Source of the DNA: Exophiala sp. HKRS030
Lineage: Eukaryota > Ascomycota > Eurotiomycetes > Chaetothyriales > Herpotrichiellaceae
Length of the DNA: 64,000 nt
Reading direction: 5' to 3'
NCBI GenBank assembly: GCA_023897205.1
Contig: JAHWDD010000009.1
Span: 2,356,001-2,420,000, forward strand
Shown: piece by piece, positions 1 to 10,917 of the stretch
Position numbering within the stretch: the first letter of the stretch is position 1
Layout of the letters: each line of letters opens with the position of its first letter
Position numbers and translations under genes: made by a program
Notes under the pieces: model-generated
Databases searched by the model: none
Told to the model about the DNA's origin: nothing
What the model saw: the letters and a program-made list of their open reading frames with translations, nothing else

Positions 1-1
1 C

Positions 2-1000
2 CCCAAAGACTCCAAGACGTCGACCGGTGCCGATTTTTGGTCTGGACCCAAGCGTGCCCCAACCGCACTCAATTTCGACCCCAACGACGAGACACATCTT
101 GGTTTTGTCATCGCTGCAGCCAATCTTCACGCATACAACTACGGTCTCCAAGCTCCCAAGCTTAGCAACGATGATTATGCCAAAGTCATTGAAAGTGTTA
201 TCATCCCAGACTTCAAACCCGACGCCAACGTCAAGATCCAGGCAGACGAAAAGGAGCCAGACCCGAATGGCCCAGCTCCAACGTTTGCCGATGATGCTGA
301 GGAATTGAACAAAATCATTGCTGAATTGCCAACACCAAAGAGTCTTCCGGGATTCCGGCTGAACGTGGTCGAATTTGAAAAGGACGATGATACTAACCAC
401 CATATCGATTTCATTACCGCAGCAAGCAATCTTCGAGCCCTCAACTATAATATTGCTACAGCCGACCGACACAAGACCAAGTTTATTGCTGGTAAGATCA
501 TTCCAGCTATCGCAACCACGACGGCTCTAGCTACTGGCCTGGTGGTGTTCGAATTGTACAAGGTCATTGATGGCAAGACCGACCTTGAACAGTACAAGAA
601 CGGATTCGTGAACCTTGCTCTGCCATTCTTTGGTTTCAGCGAGCCCATCGCCAGTCCCAAGGGTACATATCAAGGAAAGGATGGCGAAGTCACGATTGAC
701 AAGCTTTGGGATCGATTCGAGGTGGACGATATTACCTTGACGCAGTTTTTGAAGCACTTCGAAGATCTTGGTCTGACCGTCACGATGGTAAGCTCTGGAG
801 TCAGTTTGTTGTATGCCTCGTTCTATCCACCAAGCAAGAACAAGGATCGACTACCTCTCAAGCTCAGCAAGCTCTTGGAAACGATCAGCCGCAAACCCAT
901 CCCGGAGCACCAGAAGAATATCATTTTCGAGATTACTGCGGAGGATACTACCGAGGAGGACGTGGAGATTCCTTATGTGATGGTGAAATACAGACAGTGA
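2..1000 (+). CDS. UBA1: Ubiquitin-activating enzyme E1, C-terminal part (5' end outside window)
   Basis: E1 activates ubiquitin with ATP and passes it as a thioester to E2 enzymes, in cytosol and nucleus. The frame is open from base 2 and ends in TGA at 998-1000, giving the last 332 residues. The visible part starts in the second catalytic-cysteine half-domain (motif [11 protein letters not shown]), continues through the adenylation-domain tail ([38 protein letters not shown]) and ends with the ubiquitin-fold domain that binds E2s. The catalytic Cys and ATP site lie upstream, outside the window. No intron is needed. The similarity to eukaryotic Uba1 is strong along the whole stretch, which excludes the smaller Uba2/Uba3 relatives. 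Confidence 0.95.
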   Translation, partial: PKDSKTSTGADFWSGPKRAPTALNFDPNDETHLGFVIAAANLHAYNYGLQAPKLSNDDYAKVIESVIIPDFKPDANVKIQADEKEPDPNGPAPTFADDAEELNKIIAELPTPKSLPGFRLNVVEFEKDDDTNHHIDFITAASNLRALNYNIATADRHKTKFIAGKIIPAIATTTALATGLVVFELYKVIDGKTDLEQYKNGFVNLALPFFGFSEPIASPKGTYQGKDGEVTIDKLWDRFEVDDITLTQFLKHFEDLGLTVTMVSSGVSLLYASFYPPSKNKDRLPLKLSKLLETISRKPIPEHQKNIIFEITAEDTTEEDVEIPYVMVKYRQ

Positions 1001-1858
1001 GCAAACCATAGGGACTCTCTGATCGGTGGATAAAGGCGCATGTCACAGGCAAAAGCGGCGGATGACTAGATTGTAGCATAGACAGCGATTCATACCCTTC
1101 CATCCGAGTTGTGATACAATATTGCACAGTGGATTGAGACGGCGTAAATTTGCAGGGACTTCTATCTCTGCTCCCTTACTAGTTAGATACGACTCGTTTC
1201 AGGAGTTGCAAACATGCAAACGTCGACATGTTTTGCTATCATGGCTATTCACACATCATCCGGATCGTACACAACAGGTTAAAATCAAGCCAGATCTGTA
1301 TGCATGGCCAGAACAAGTGCTTCTGAAATTCTCTCGCGAATGGGTTTCCGTGGCTTGTACTTGGTGACTAATGGATGTAGGTTTAGTCATGGTGGGACCG
1401 AGACCACGAGGCTTGTGCAGGTTTTTTTTTGCGACCATGGGCGATGTCCATATTCGTCATGATTAGCTCATTCACTTTCCCACGAGACGGTGGAGGCGCC
1501 GCTTTTGACCAGTGGTGAGCCTGCCACCGCCAACCGCCGACCAGTGTTGTTCATTGCCACGATGGTGATCCACATGCTTCTCCCCCGCAGCGCCATGGAC
1601 GACACTGGTCACACTGGTTCAAAGGTCAATGACAAAGATAGCATAGGTGACTTGTAAGCTGTCGGCGAGGTTCCGCATCGTGCTGGTTCATATTTGTTGT
1701 ATATATCACCGAGGCCAAAGTGCCTCTGCCTGTATTCACCGGTCAACGAACGATAGCTAATGTCACAGACTCTTGGTCGACTGCAGCAATACTTGATACA
1801 TCTCGCGAAGCCATCAACAACATCAACGTTTACCACAAAGACAGCTTCATCTTTTACC
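1001..1858. other. Intergenic region
   Basis: This is the 3' flank of UBA1 and the promoter of the next gene, both on the plus strand. I see no convincing coding sequence, tRNA or repeat. A short T9 tract occurs near 1421-1429. Confidence 0.6.
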
Positions 1859-3148
1859 ATGTCGGTATGTCCTCGTCCCTCTCTGTTTCTCTCACCAGCT
1901 GAGACTGACACAAGCTCTACAGGATTCTAAAGGTGGTATCACTGCATGGGTGAAACCCGGCGACAAATCCGGCGAGTTCAAGCGTCAGGTCTCGTCGTTT
2001 CGAAACTTCATTTCCAAGGATCCCAACTCCGAATTCCCAGCTGAAAAGGGTCGTTATCATCTCTACGTCAGCTATGCGTGTCCATGGGGTGAGTTGATTC
2101 TTTCGTGTTACAGCACAGTGTGCTCCTTATGGCAACGGCTGGAATTTTTGGACGAGCAAAAGGCTAACCAAGTTTTTGTATGATCAGCCCACAGAACACT
2201 CATCGTGAGGAAGCTCAAAGGTCTAGAAGAGATCATTCCCTTCACTAGCGTTCATTGGCATATGGGAGAGAAAGGTACGTCTACGACTTCGGCGGTTGAG
2301 GTCGTTGGGAGTGTGGCATTTTGCACAAACACCCCTCTTCAGCGAATCCAATCACTTTTTTTATTCTTGCTAACATCAATCTTTCCCCAGGTTGGCGGTT
2401 TGCGACTTCCGATGAGAAGATTCCAGGGGAGAACACCAGACCAGACCCCATCCACTCTGGATTCACACACCTCCGAGACCTGTACTTTTCAGCCGAGAAA
2501 GACTACTCCGGACGCTTCACGGTGCCCACGCTATGGGACACGAAGAAAAACACCATCGTGTCCAACGAATCGTCCGAGATCATCCGCATGTTCTACACGG
2601 AATTCGACGACCTGATCGCGCCCGAGTACCGAGACGTTGTGCTCTTCCCCAAAGAGCTACAAGCGCAAATCGAAGAGACCAACTCCTGGACCTACGACGA
2701 CATCAACAACGGCGTGTACAAGTCCGGCTTCGCCACGACCCAGGAAGCGTACGAGAAGAACGTGAAGCAGCTGTTCAAATCGCTGGACCGCGTCGAGGAA
2801 CATCTCTCATCATCCGCCGGCCCGTTCTACTTCGGCGACAAAATCACCGAGGCTGATGTCCGCCTGTTCACGACCATTGTGCGCTTCGACCCCGTATATG
2901 TACAGCACTTTAAGACCAATCTGCGTGATATCCGTTCTGGATACCCGAGCATTCACCGCTGGTTGCGGAATCTGTATTGGAATCATCCTGCATTTGGCGA
3001 AACAACTCAGTTTGAACACATCAAGTCCCACTATACCAAGAGTCATAGCCAGATCAATCCTTTTGGCATCACTCCGTTAGGCCCTGTGCCGGATATCTTG
3101 CCGTTGGATGAAGAGGTTGCTGCGGCAAAAGCGGTGGCCAGGAAATGA
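1859..3148 (+). CDS. Glutathione S-transferase, omega/Ecm4 type (glutathionyl-hydroquinone reductase)
   Basis: Members of this family reduce glutathionyl-hydroquinones and related conjugates through a catalytic cysteine. Four exons (1859-1864, 1923-2088, 2188-2274, 2391-3148) join to 338 codons. The first exon encodes only Met-Ser; the introns carry GTATGT, GTGAGT and GTACGT donors and good AG acceptors. The motif YACPWAHR, with the catalytic Cys, spans the second intron. The C-terminal all-helical GST domain includes the conserved stretches TWTYDDINNGVYK-like (here NSWTYDDINNGVYKSGFATT) and HWLRNLYWN-like (RWLRNLYWNHPAFGETT). The length is close to yeast Ecm4 (about 370). The start was chosen because it gives the usual short leader before GGITAWVKPGDKSGEFKR. 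Confidence 0.93.
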
Positions 3149-3475
3149 ATTTACAAGGATCCGATAGGATATGAAACCGTGAAACGGAAGCGGAATTGGG
3201 GCCTTGCATATGTAGCAAGGAATTTATATTCATCTAGCATCAGTGTATGATATCACGTTGCTTTCATGGAATTTCGTGCCACGACATATCTTCTCATGCA
3301 CCCTGGCTATACCATATCCCAGGCTGATATAGGAATTGACTATGGACCGAATCACAAGCTGTAATCCGCAGGAATTCCACCCATAACCATGTGCATATCC
3401 AGAGAAATCCCATGTATATTGTAATCGCAATGATCAGGCCAGACACGCTTTGACGATGAAGGTTGAACTACTAAC
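3149..3475. other. Convergent 3' spacer
   Basis: This gap of 327 bp separates two genes that converge on it. I see only 3' flanking sequence and nothing else identifiable. Confidence 0.6.
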
Positions 3476-4758
3476 TTAGAACTGTCGGTCCGGCCACTCC
3501 GTATCCTCAACTCGATAGACCAGCTTCTCGCCACTATACCTGCCCTCGCGTAGGATCTGGAGGCCTTCCAGCACGCCTCGAAGGCCTCCCTTCCCGACCC
3601 GCTGAGGATGCGGTTTCAACTTGCCACCCGCCCAGAGCTTCTCAGCGATCGGGCAGAAAGCCAAAGCATACGCCAGCGCATCGGGCTTTGCCTCAAACCT
3701 CTCGCCCTCGAAAATGTACTCCTCGCCTGAAACGTCGTAGCCGAGGAAGAACGTCGATTGCACGTCACTTCTTGGACATTCGGGTCCTAGGAGATTCACA
3801 TATTGTCCGCCTTGGGTGCCGAAGGCTTGTGCACAGATCTGCGCTGTCTCAGGCGTGCTGACTGTGTCGTAGACGAGGGACAGAGTGTTATCTGTGGCCT
3901 CACGGATCTTGTCGCCGACGTCGGCAGATCGCTGGGAGGAGTCAGTGGATAGAATCATTGTGGGAGCAGGTTTTCAGTAACGGACATAGTCATAGACGAG
4001 ATCGGCGCCGAGACCCCTGACCAAGTCGAAATTCTTCGGGGAGCAGGTCGTGATCACTCTGAGACCGGAACTATTCGTATCAACATATCAGTAGCGGTCT
4101 GCCTGGTCCAACAGCTCAGCACGACGCCAGGATGTAGAAACTAACTGCTTCGCGAACTGGATCGCAAGTGAGCCCGTGGCCGTGCTCCCTCCATAGATAA
4201 ATACCGTTCTTCCATCGTGGATAGGGTCCGAGCGCGGGTAAGGCAACCCAAGGATCTTGTAAAGGCCAAATCCAGCCGAGATGATCCCTACGCCAACGGC
4301 CGAAGCAGCTTCGAAGTCCGTATGATCGGGAATGCGAAATTGAATGTCTCCCTTGACGGTAATATATCGGGCGAATGCCCCATTCTCAGGGTTCAAATCG
4401 TTGCCTGGAACGAGGATGTAATGTTAGCACGAAAGGTGTTAAGATCCGATGCTCGTTGGAAGCAGAACATCCAGCGTAGGGGAGTGTTACCTCCATGCGC
4501 GAAGCCAGCCACGCGATCACCTAGCTTCCAGACCTTCTTGACGTTTTTTCCAACGGCTTCGACCACGCCTGCGTAATCACAGCCGACCAGCGTGCCGTTG
4601 TCGCCAGGTGCATCGAGTGTCGTCCAATCAGTGGGATTGAGGGCTACCGCGATAGTGCGAACGAGGATGTAGTCATCAGGAACCTTGGGCATGGGTATCG
4701 CCTGGAGCACTGCACGGCCGGTCGATTGTCGTATTAGTCCGAAGTTGGACATTTGCAT
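3476..4758 (-). CDS. Zinc-less MDR oxidoreductase (ToxD/LovC-like enoyl reductase family)
   Basis: NAD(P)H-dependent medium-chain reductase; the substrate is unknown. Four exons (4758-4491, 4404-4146, 4070-3986, 3931-3476) give 355 residues with all phases consistent. Donors are GTAACA, GTTAGT and GTCCGT. The N-terminal GroES-like domain has ALNPTDW and GCDYAGVVEAVG. The Rossmann domain has VFIYGGSTATGSLAIQFAK, followed by SGLRVITTCSP across the second intron. The C-terminal tail is HPQRVGKGGLRGVLEGLQ. The structural-zinc cysteines and the catalytic zinc ligands of true alcohol dehydrogenases are not seen. Relatives act both as stand-alone reductases and as trans-acting partners of polyketide synthases; no PKS lies nearby, so a stand-alone role is more likely. 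Confidence 0.9.
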
Positions 4759-5431
4759 TCCTTTTGAAGCTCTGTGCTGTATAGGCTAGGTGTACAGTAT
4801 GTCCGCTGAACCTCAGGGAGGTAGTTGCCGAGGGCATGCTCCTCAAGTTATACCTCTGGCGGTCGTAGATGCCATGAGCGACTCATTTGAGCTCTGTTCA
4901 TGAAGAGAATGGGACGATTACCAATACCATCAGTCCTGACCAAACACCCGTGAAGATGGTCCAGAGGACATTCGAACCGGAGATGACAGTTTGAGGAGAA
5001 GGAGAAGATCAAGATGGCACGGCTCCGATGACTGTCGCTGACTAAATCACAATACACCTGATGGTCGGCCGGAATGAAGTGGTGTGTTAGGCCACCAACT
5101 CCAGTCTCAAAGGGTTCACGCATTGTAGGATCTGATTCAAAGGTGTGCAAAGCTTTCATATTCAATCAAATTGCGGTACAATCTCTTGGTGACGTTGTAT
5201 CAATAACTGTTGTCTATCTAAAACCACGAGGCTCCCATGTTGGAACTCTGGCGACCATCATGATCATCGCCCATCGACGATCGTCAGCGCTGATACTCGT
5301 TGATAACCGTCTCTCTTTGTTCCAGAGAGAGGACTCCAGTGCCATTCGACTTATCTGTCACAACAGAGGCTTCCTTTTTTCAATTTCCCTCACGATGTCA
5401 CTGCAGATGCAAGTGACATTGGCTCCACCGG
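4759..5431. other. Intergenic region
   Basis: This is upstream of the MDR gene and downstream of the next minus-strand gene. I find no coding sequence that I trust. The plus-strand open frame that continues over 5400-5586 (His/Asp/Ala/Val-rich) is the complement of the RG-repeat coding sequence. Confidence 0.5.
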
Positions 5432-7634
5432 CTACTGGCCGCGCCCACGACCACGACCACGCCCCCGCCCTTGTCCACGTCCCTGCCATTGTCCCTGCCC
5501 ACGTCCCCGTCCTCGTCCGTGTCCCACTGGTGTCCCTCCCCAAGCGCCTCCCCTGCCGCGTGCTTGTTGATAACCGGGGTTGTTGAATAAACCGCCCCAA
5601 TGATTCTGATAATCAGCTGTGAGTGCGGTTACACTTGATGACAGGTCGATCGTCGTCGGTGCTTCCAGCAACGACGACGACGTAGAGTCTGATAAGGCCG
5701 GTGACATTGCTACCTGGGATGTTGTCGCATTTGGGGTTCTGTTGGGATCGGCGGCGTCGTTGTGATAGATTGGGCCGTTATGGCAGGCGGTTCCGTTGGT
5801 GTATCGGATACCGTTTGAGTATCCTGCGTCTCGGTTGCCTCCATGTCATCGTCTGTTGTCAATAGCTCATCGGTCACCGTTAAAGCGTTGGGGTCCAGTA
5901 TTTCCAAGTCACTCCATCTCTCAGTTCGGAGTGTCGGATCTGGGATCAAATTGACGTCAGGCATTGCCCCGTGTGCCTCCTTGTATTTAGCTATAAATGC
6001 GGCGGCTTTCATCGACTCCAAAATATTTCTTCCTGCCAAGGACTCGTATGCATCGAGTGCCTCGAATGCAGCCCAAGCTTCTGTATCGAAAAATGCCTCA
6101 ACCAAATCATTTTCCACAACTTTGACTTTGTATCCAGGAGGCCCTGGAAGACCTCTGGTGCGTACATAGTCCTCACGGTCGAAGGCGCCAAGCTTGAGTC
6201 CTAGATGATACGGTTGAATCTTTTTGGCCTCTTCAGCGTCTTCCTTACTGTAGGTCATCTTCTGCTTCAGCATTTGAATGCTACCGCCAAAAGCCCATTT
6301 TTCCCAAGCACAGCCAAGCTCTTTCAGAGGGTCATCCTCGTGATAATATGGCTCCTCTTCAAGATACGCGATATCTGATTTCACCCTTTCCATCCACCTG
6401 AAGCGCCAGCATAGATGGGCCATCTCGTGGCCGAGTGTGACTGCCAAGAAGAAAAGTACTCTGCTGATCTGCTCCTTTGACCAACCCTTGTACGCAACTG
6501 GCGAGAAAAAGGTGGTAAACTTTGTATTTATATGGAGTACGGCGGTCCTGATGCGAGGCGTCTTCGTTTTAGGGTGTGTGCCATAGTGAATGTGTGCGTC
6601 GCTATCATATTCTGGCGTCTCGTAGCTTTTGTCATATCCCAGACAGATCTGAAAATTACTAATTTCATCGAGGACAGAATTATTCCACATGTACGGCGCC
6701 GGATTCTCCTCCGGCTTGGGTTCAACGAGGAAAAACTTGTGATTGTTTCCAGCAAGAGGCTTTGATCTAATATGCCCATTCCAGATCTTGTCTAGAAATC
6801 CGGCGCTGTAGTGAACAAACTTCGTCGCAAGTACGAGAGCTGGTCGAATGTTTCCATAGAATTCGTCACTAACTTGGTATTGAGGTCCCAAGAACCATTG
6901 TGGTATTGGCAATTCCAGAGTTTTTTGCCAGGAGCGTGTGTTCCAATTAGACTGCCTGAAGGCATGGAGGATGTTTTGATCAGGCTCCGATGGATTACGC
7001 TTTTCAAAGTCTTTTTCGTGATGATGGGAGTACAAAATAGCCCAAGCCCAAACGTTCGGAAAATATCCTGGGGTAGGCATCACGATACTGGGGTCAGTGC
7101 TCGTCATTCTTTCGTTGAAGGGCTGTTCAAGACACAAATACTTTCGTCCTGGCGGGATCCTTGCTTTGCGATCTTAGACAGGAACGCCTCGAATGGTGTC
7201 CGAAAGGTATCGTTGGTAGATGGCTGCTAGCCGGTCTGTTTCTCACTGGTGGACACAAAGTTCATTCTAGACTTTGTAAATTTCAGCTTGCGATCCGACA
7301 GGCCGGTAGGAGAGTTTGAGTACTGCTCGTAGTCGATAAGAATGACTCAAAAATTAGTAGATAAACCAGTTGCCAGAGGGGATATTTGGAATGCATGCAG
7401 AAGATTTTCCTATTCCTGGAGGTAAAAACAATACTTATAGATTGAGAAAAGCCAGGGGCTCCGTGAGACCACAAATGGTATGAAGTGGTTAGCGGACTCA
7501 GGGCCCCTGGAGTTGGCGTGCCAATCATATTTGCATGGATAACTGCACGGCCCACCTACCTCTCGACGGCAACAGCATTCCAGGACTCTGAAAACGGCAG
7601 ACGCTAAGGCCGAGACACTTGAGAAAGAAGACAT
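5432..7634 (-). CDS. Unrecognised zincin-like (HExxH) protein with RG-rich C-terminal tail
   Basis: I do not recognise the family. The solid core reads 7107-5710 and contains FLAVTLGHEMAHLCW, an HExxH zinc-protease-like motif, plus long helical stretches. At 5710 the frame ends in TAG, but the -1 frame continues through SALTADYQNHWGGLFNN into a tail of repeated Gly-Arg pairs ending at 5432. One extra base in the G3 run at 5716-5718 joins them. A second -1 shift at the G3 run 7154-7156 joins the N-terminus to SKIAKQGS. Further upstream, exons 7634-7560, 7409-7367 and 7322-7273 can be spliced in phase (start MSSFSSVSALASAVFRV); the third donor (GTCTAG) is poor. With both corrections the model is 653 residues. 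RG-rich tails usually bind RNA. An alternative to the 5716 shift is a 98-nt intron from a GTATCG donor. Confidence 0.55.
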
Positions 7635-8590
7635 GGTGGAAAGCGGGATGAACAACCTCCTGGTTGGTCAAGTCACCGAAAGTTCGATATCGTTAGCGGA
7701 ACTCAAAAAAGTTTCAGAACAATGGAAGCAAAGAAAGAGATCGTAGGCCACCACCAAAAACCCCACGAGGGAAATAATGAAGACCATTTGATACATGATC
7801 ACCCAACCCACGTTCGAGAGCAAACGTTCGCCGCCTTTGCAAGAAAGTCCGAGCTAGATTAATGTGATCTAGGCCAAACTTAAAACAACGACAACCACTG
7901 GCTATCATGCTAATCTCAGAACGCGCAACTCTCCTGGAGCCGGGGAATAACAGTAGGAATGTTTTGAAACAGCCAGCGATCGTTGTGTCGTTAGGCGTGG
8001 AATCGTGGTGTAGGTCCTCCTGGTTGAGGTTGTCCGAACGCGTGTGAGGCGATCATATGTGGCTGTTTTCGTCCAGGGCTCTGCTTGCAGAGGTACTTTT
8101 TTAGAAGTTATAATGATCAATATGGGCGTCATGCCCGAGCACTAACTCAGCTCAGGTATTCATGATGATGATGACGGATACAAAAAGATTTCACGTCGTT
8201 CGTTGCGCCTGTCCTGGTCGACTGATGGCTCCTCATCTGCGTAGAAGGGTTTTCAATTTCAAGGAGGCCGTAATCAGATAGAGCATGCTCTCACTCAATT
8301 CAAAGCCAGGCGATCATGCGGGAATCGAAATAATGATGACCTTTTCGTCAGCTAGTGCTGGATAACTTATCATCTTGTCTCCGCTGAATTGGTCCTGAGT
8401 GAGGCTGGCTGCAAGGCTGAAGCGAGAGAGCGCCAAGCACATCTCCGCCTCACGTGATAATTTCCCCGGAACTTGACCATGAGGCTTCATCCCTCGCTCT
8501 TTGTCCTCGCGCACGCTCGATCCAATGTCAACAGAGCACACGGCACGATAGTACTCGTTCAGACCCCTTGTTTGGGATTTAGCAACGACC
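7635..8590. other. Intergenic region between divergent genes
   Basis: Probable shared 5' region of the minus-strand HExxH gene and the plus-strand RRM gene. Small open frames here lack any recognisable protein features. A short ATG/GAT-repeat patch lies near 8160-8175. Confidence 0.5.
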
Positions 8591-9403
8591 ATGGCGACAG
8601 CAACATCGAAACCTCCGAGTGCAACGTAAGCTTAGCCCCCATGTATGGGCTTTCCTGCCAAAAACTAACGCAGTCACAGAGTGTATGTCAAGAATCTGGA
8701 GGAGCGCATTAAGGTCGATGCTCTGAAGACGGCCCTCACCGAAATCTTCTCTGAGTATGGCACAATTATAGATCTGGTTGCGAAAACGAATCTTAAGGCC
8801 AAGGGTCAAGCATTTATCGTCTTCGAAGATCCAGAGGATGCGGCTAAGGCGATCGAAGAAGTCAACGGTTTCGAGCTCTTCGACAAACCGATGCAACTAG
8901 ACTTTGCACGTACCCGATCAGATGCTACAGTCCGAAGAGAAGATGGCGAACAAGGCCTCGAGAAATGGAAAAGAACCCGGCTTGCGGAGAAAGAGAGAAA
9001 ACAAGCAGTGGAGGCGACACAACAAAAATTGAAGAGACCAGCGCCGGCCGCAGGAGCACCCGATGCATCAGGCCTGACGGCGAGACCGGCGAAGGCAGTC
9101 AAGGGCGCAGGCCTGAAGGCATCTGGAACCAACAACACAGCCATTATACCCGACGAGTATCTCCCTCCCAACAAGATTCTGTTCTTGCGGGAGTTGCCAG
9201 ACAGCTACGATGCAGATGGTTTATCACGAATTTTCAGCAGATTTGAAGGCTTCAAAGAAGTAAGAATGGTTCCTGGAAGAAAGGGTATTGCTTTTGTTGA
9301 ATACGAAGCAGAAGCCGGGGCAATCAGTGCGAAGGAGGCCACTGCAGGCATGCAACTTGGAGATGAGGGCAAGGGAATCCGAGTCACGTATCAACGAGCA
9401 TGA
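8591..9403 (+). CDS. U1A/U2B''-type snRNP protein with two RRMs
   Basis: Spliceosomal RNA-binding protein that contacts a U1 or U2 snRNA stem-loop. Two exons (8591-8625 and 8680-9403; donor GTAAGC, acceptor CACAG) give 252 residues. RRM1 is near residues 12-90 with RNP2 VYVKNL and RNP1-like KGQAFIVF. A basic linker follows (LEKWKRTRLAEKERKQAVE) and then an Ala/Pro/Gly-rich spacer. RRM2 is near 175-250 with ILFLREL and RKGIAFVEYE. This architecture and length match the U1A/U2B'' family, of which many fungi keep one or two members; I cannot tell which snRNA it serves. It converges with VMA8 with only 134 bp between stop codons. Confidence 0.88.
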
Positions 9404-9537
9404 GAAGTACATCAGACGTGCATTATGTATAGTTCAGGGAAGAATATCGGCGTTCATGGTGGATAGAGTTGATACCCGTGCATAAAAAAGCTGGTTGTGG
9501 TGACCATCATTGAGACACATCTCATCTCTTCGCCCTT

Positions 9538-10574
9538 TCAGAAGATCACATCATCATCCTCACGTTCTCCCAGCACGTCCGTCGCTTCGGCATTGGCATC
9601 CTGCTTCGCCTCGATACCAGCAGCCTTATCCTTCTGTCGCTGCTTGAGTATCTCTGCATCAGCAGCGGCTTGATCACGTTGCTTCTTTCCTGAGACCTTT
9701 TTCAGTCTGTAGAATTCCTCACGATCGAGTTCGTCGAGTTCGGAGTTGATATCTGCAAATGTCTTCAGCAAACTGTGCTTTCTTCCACATTAAATTACCT
9801 ACATTTGATGGTATTCTCGGTTCGAGGAATGATGACATGCTCGATGGCGTTGACTGGATTGCAAGTAAGTTCATTGTAGTTCATCGCTTGTGTGAGTTGT
9901 TCTCACCTCGTCTATTGACGACCTTGATCACTTCATCCAGGATGACGAACGCAGTTTGCAGGCTGGCAAGTTCTACCAGTGCTTCGACCGCCCTGGAGTA
10001 TGTTTCTCTGCATCTTTGCACTTGCTGACCGCCCTTACCGAGGCCGGTCAAGCCGAAGTCGTTGATTTCGTCCTTGGTAAAACCTTCAAATTGGGGCAAG
10101 AAGACACCAGAGACGTTCTCTTGTTTAGTCCGAATCCTGAAACGAGCGTTCTTAACTGATTCCTGAATCTGATAGCCAATATCTCCACCAATGGCATAAG
10201 TGACTTCAGCTAAGGAGAAAGAAGCAATCTGCATTACTCTTCCCATCTTCCGCTTCGCTTCATCGATTCGTTTTAAGATTTCTGTTGCACATTAATTTGG
10301 GAGAATCGTTGGAGGATGTGTTAGCTCGTACCTCGAAATCGCCTGATATATAGTCAGTAATGTGGTGAAGGTACATTGGAAAATATACATACTTGGTCAA
10401 AGCCTCGCTCTTCCTCTTCAACAAGCTGTGGCCAGTCTGAGCTCCTTTGAGCTTGCTGTTCATCAACCCCAGAGTTTGTCGGGTTGGGAACACGGCCTCG
10501 CGCTGGAAGAGGTGTTAGTCAAGGACCTGCAAGCAACAAAGTAAAGACAATCGTACCCCTGCACCTTGAGACAT
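9538..10574 (-). CDS. VMA8: V-type proton ATPase subunit D
   Basis: Central-stalk subunit of the vacuolar V1-ATPase that couples ATP hydrolysis to rotor movement. Six exons (10574-10557, 10502-10393, 10342-10332, 10281-9907, 9853-9803, 9752-9538) total 780 nt, 259 residues, with every phase consistent. The third exon is only 11 nt and completes KRFRE. Conserved stretches are FPTRQTLGLMNSKLKGAQTG, GHSLLKRKSEALTK, VMQIASFSLAEVTYA, NDFGLTGLGKGGQQVQ and ELDELDREEFYRLKKVSGKK. The start MSQGAG is on its own 18-nt exon. The acidic end EREDDDVIF is variable in the family. The gene is divergent from SYF1 with a 343-bp shared upstream region. Confidence 0.96.
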
Positions 10575-10917
10575 GGCGACGATAGAGCGTCTCGGCGCTG
10601 ATTGTCGGTCTCAGATGGATTGACGTAGATGTGAGACGTTGCCTGAGCTGGAGACTACAAGCTATCTCGGCCAAATCTATATCTCAGGACCTAATCTGCA
10701 GTCCTCCTGCTCAGTGACAAGCACATGCAAGGCTGCGCCTGGACCTGACGACGCCAAGAGCTCCCATCGGTTGAACTTTTGGCCGGGCGCATCTTGCGTG
10801 AGCTTCCCTTTTTGGAGGCCTGTGCCTTATTCTCACGTGATATGTCTCCAAAAGTCAAGGCTGCTTCGCGCATTTTCTGTAACTTGGTTGGTTTTCGAGG
10901 TGTGCCATTGATATGAA
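10575..10917. promoter_or_regulatory. Shared divergent promoter of VMA8 and SYF1
   Basis: This 343-bp interval separates the two divergent start codons, so both promoters must lie in it. No specific operator-like motif was identified. If SYF1 starts at the internal Met (10963) the interval is 388 bp. Confidence 0.5.

Noticed and set aside
5074..5586. Plus-strand ORF with His-Asp and Val-Pro repeats
   Set aside because: It is the complement of the RG-repeat coding sequence on the minus strand and has no independent support.
8806..9174. Antisense ORF across the RRM gene
   Set aside because: Shadow of codon structure on the opposite strand; the RRM protein is unambiguous.
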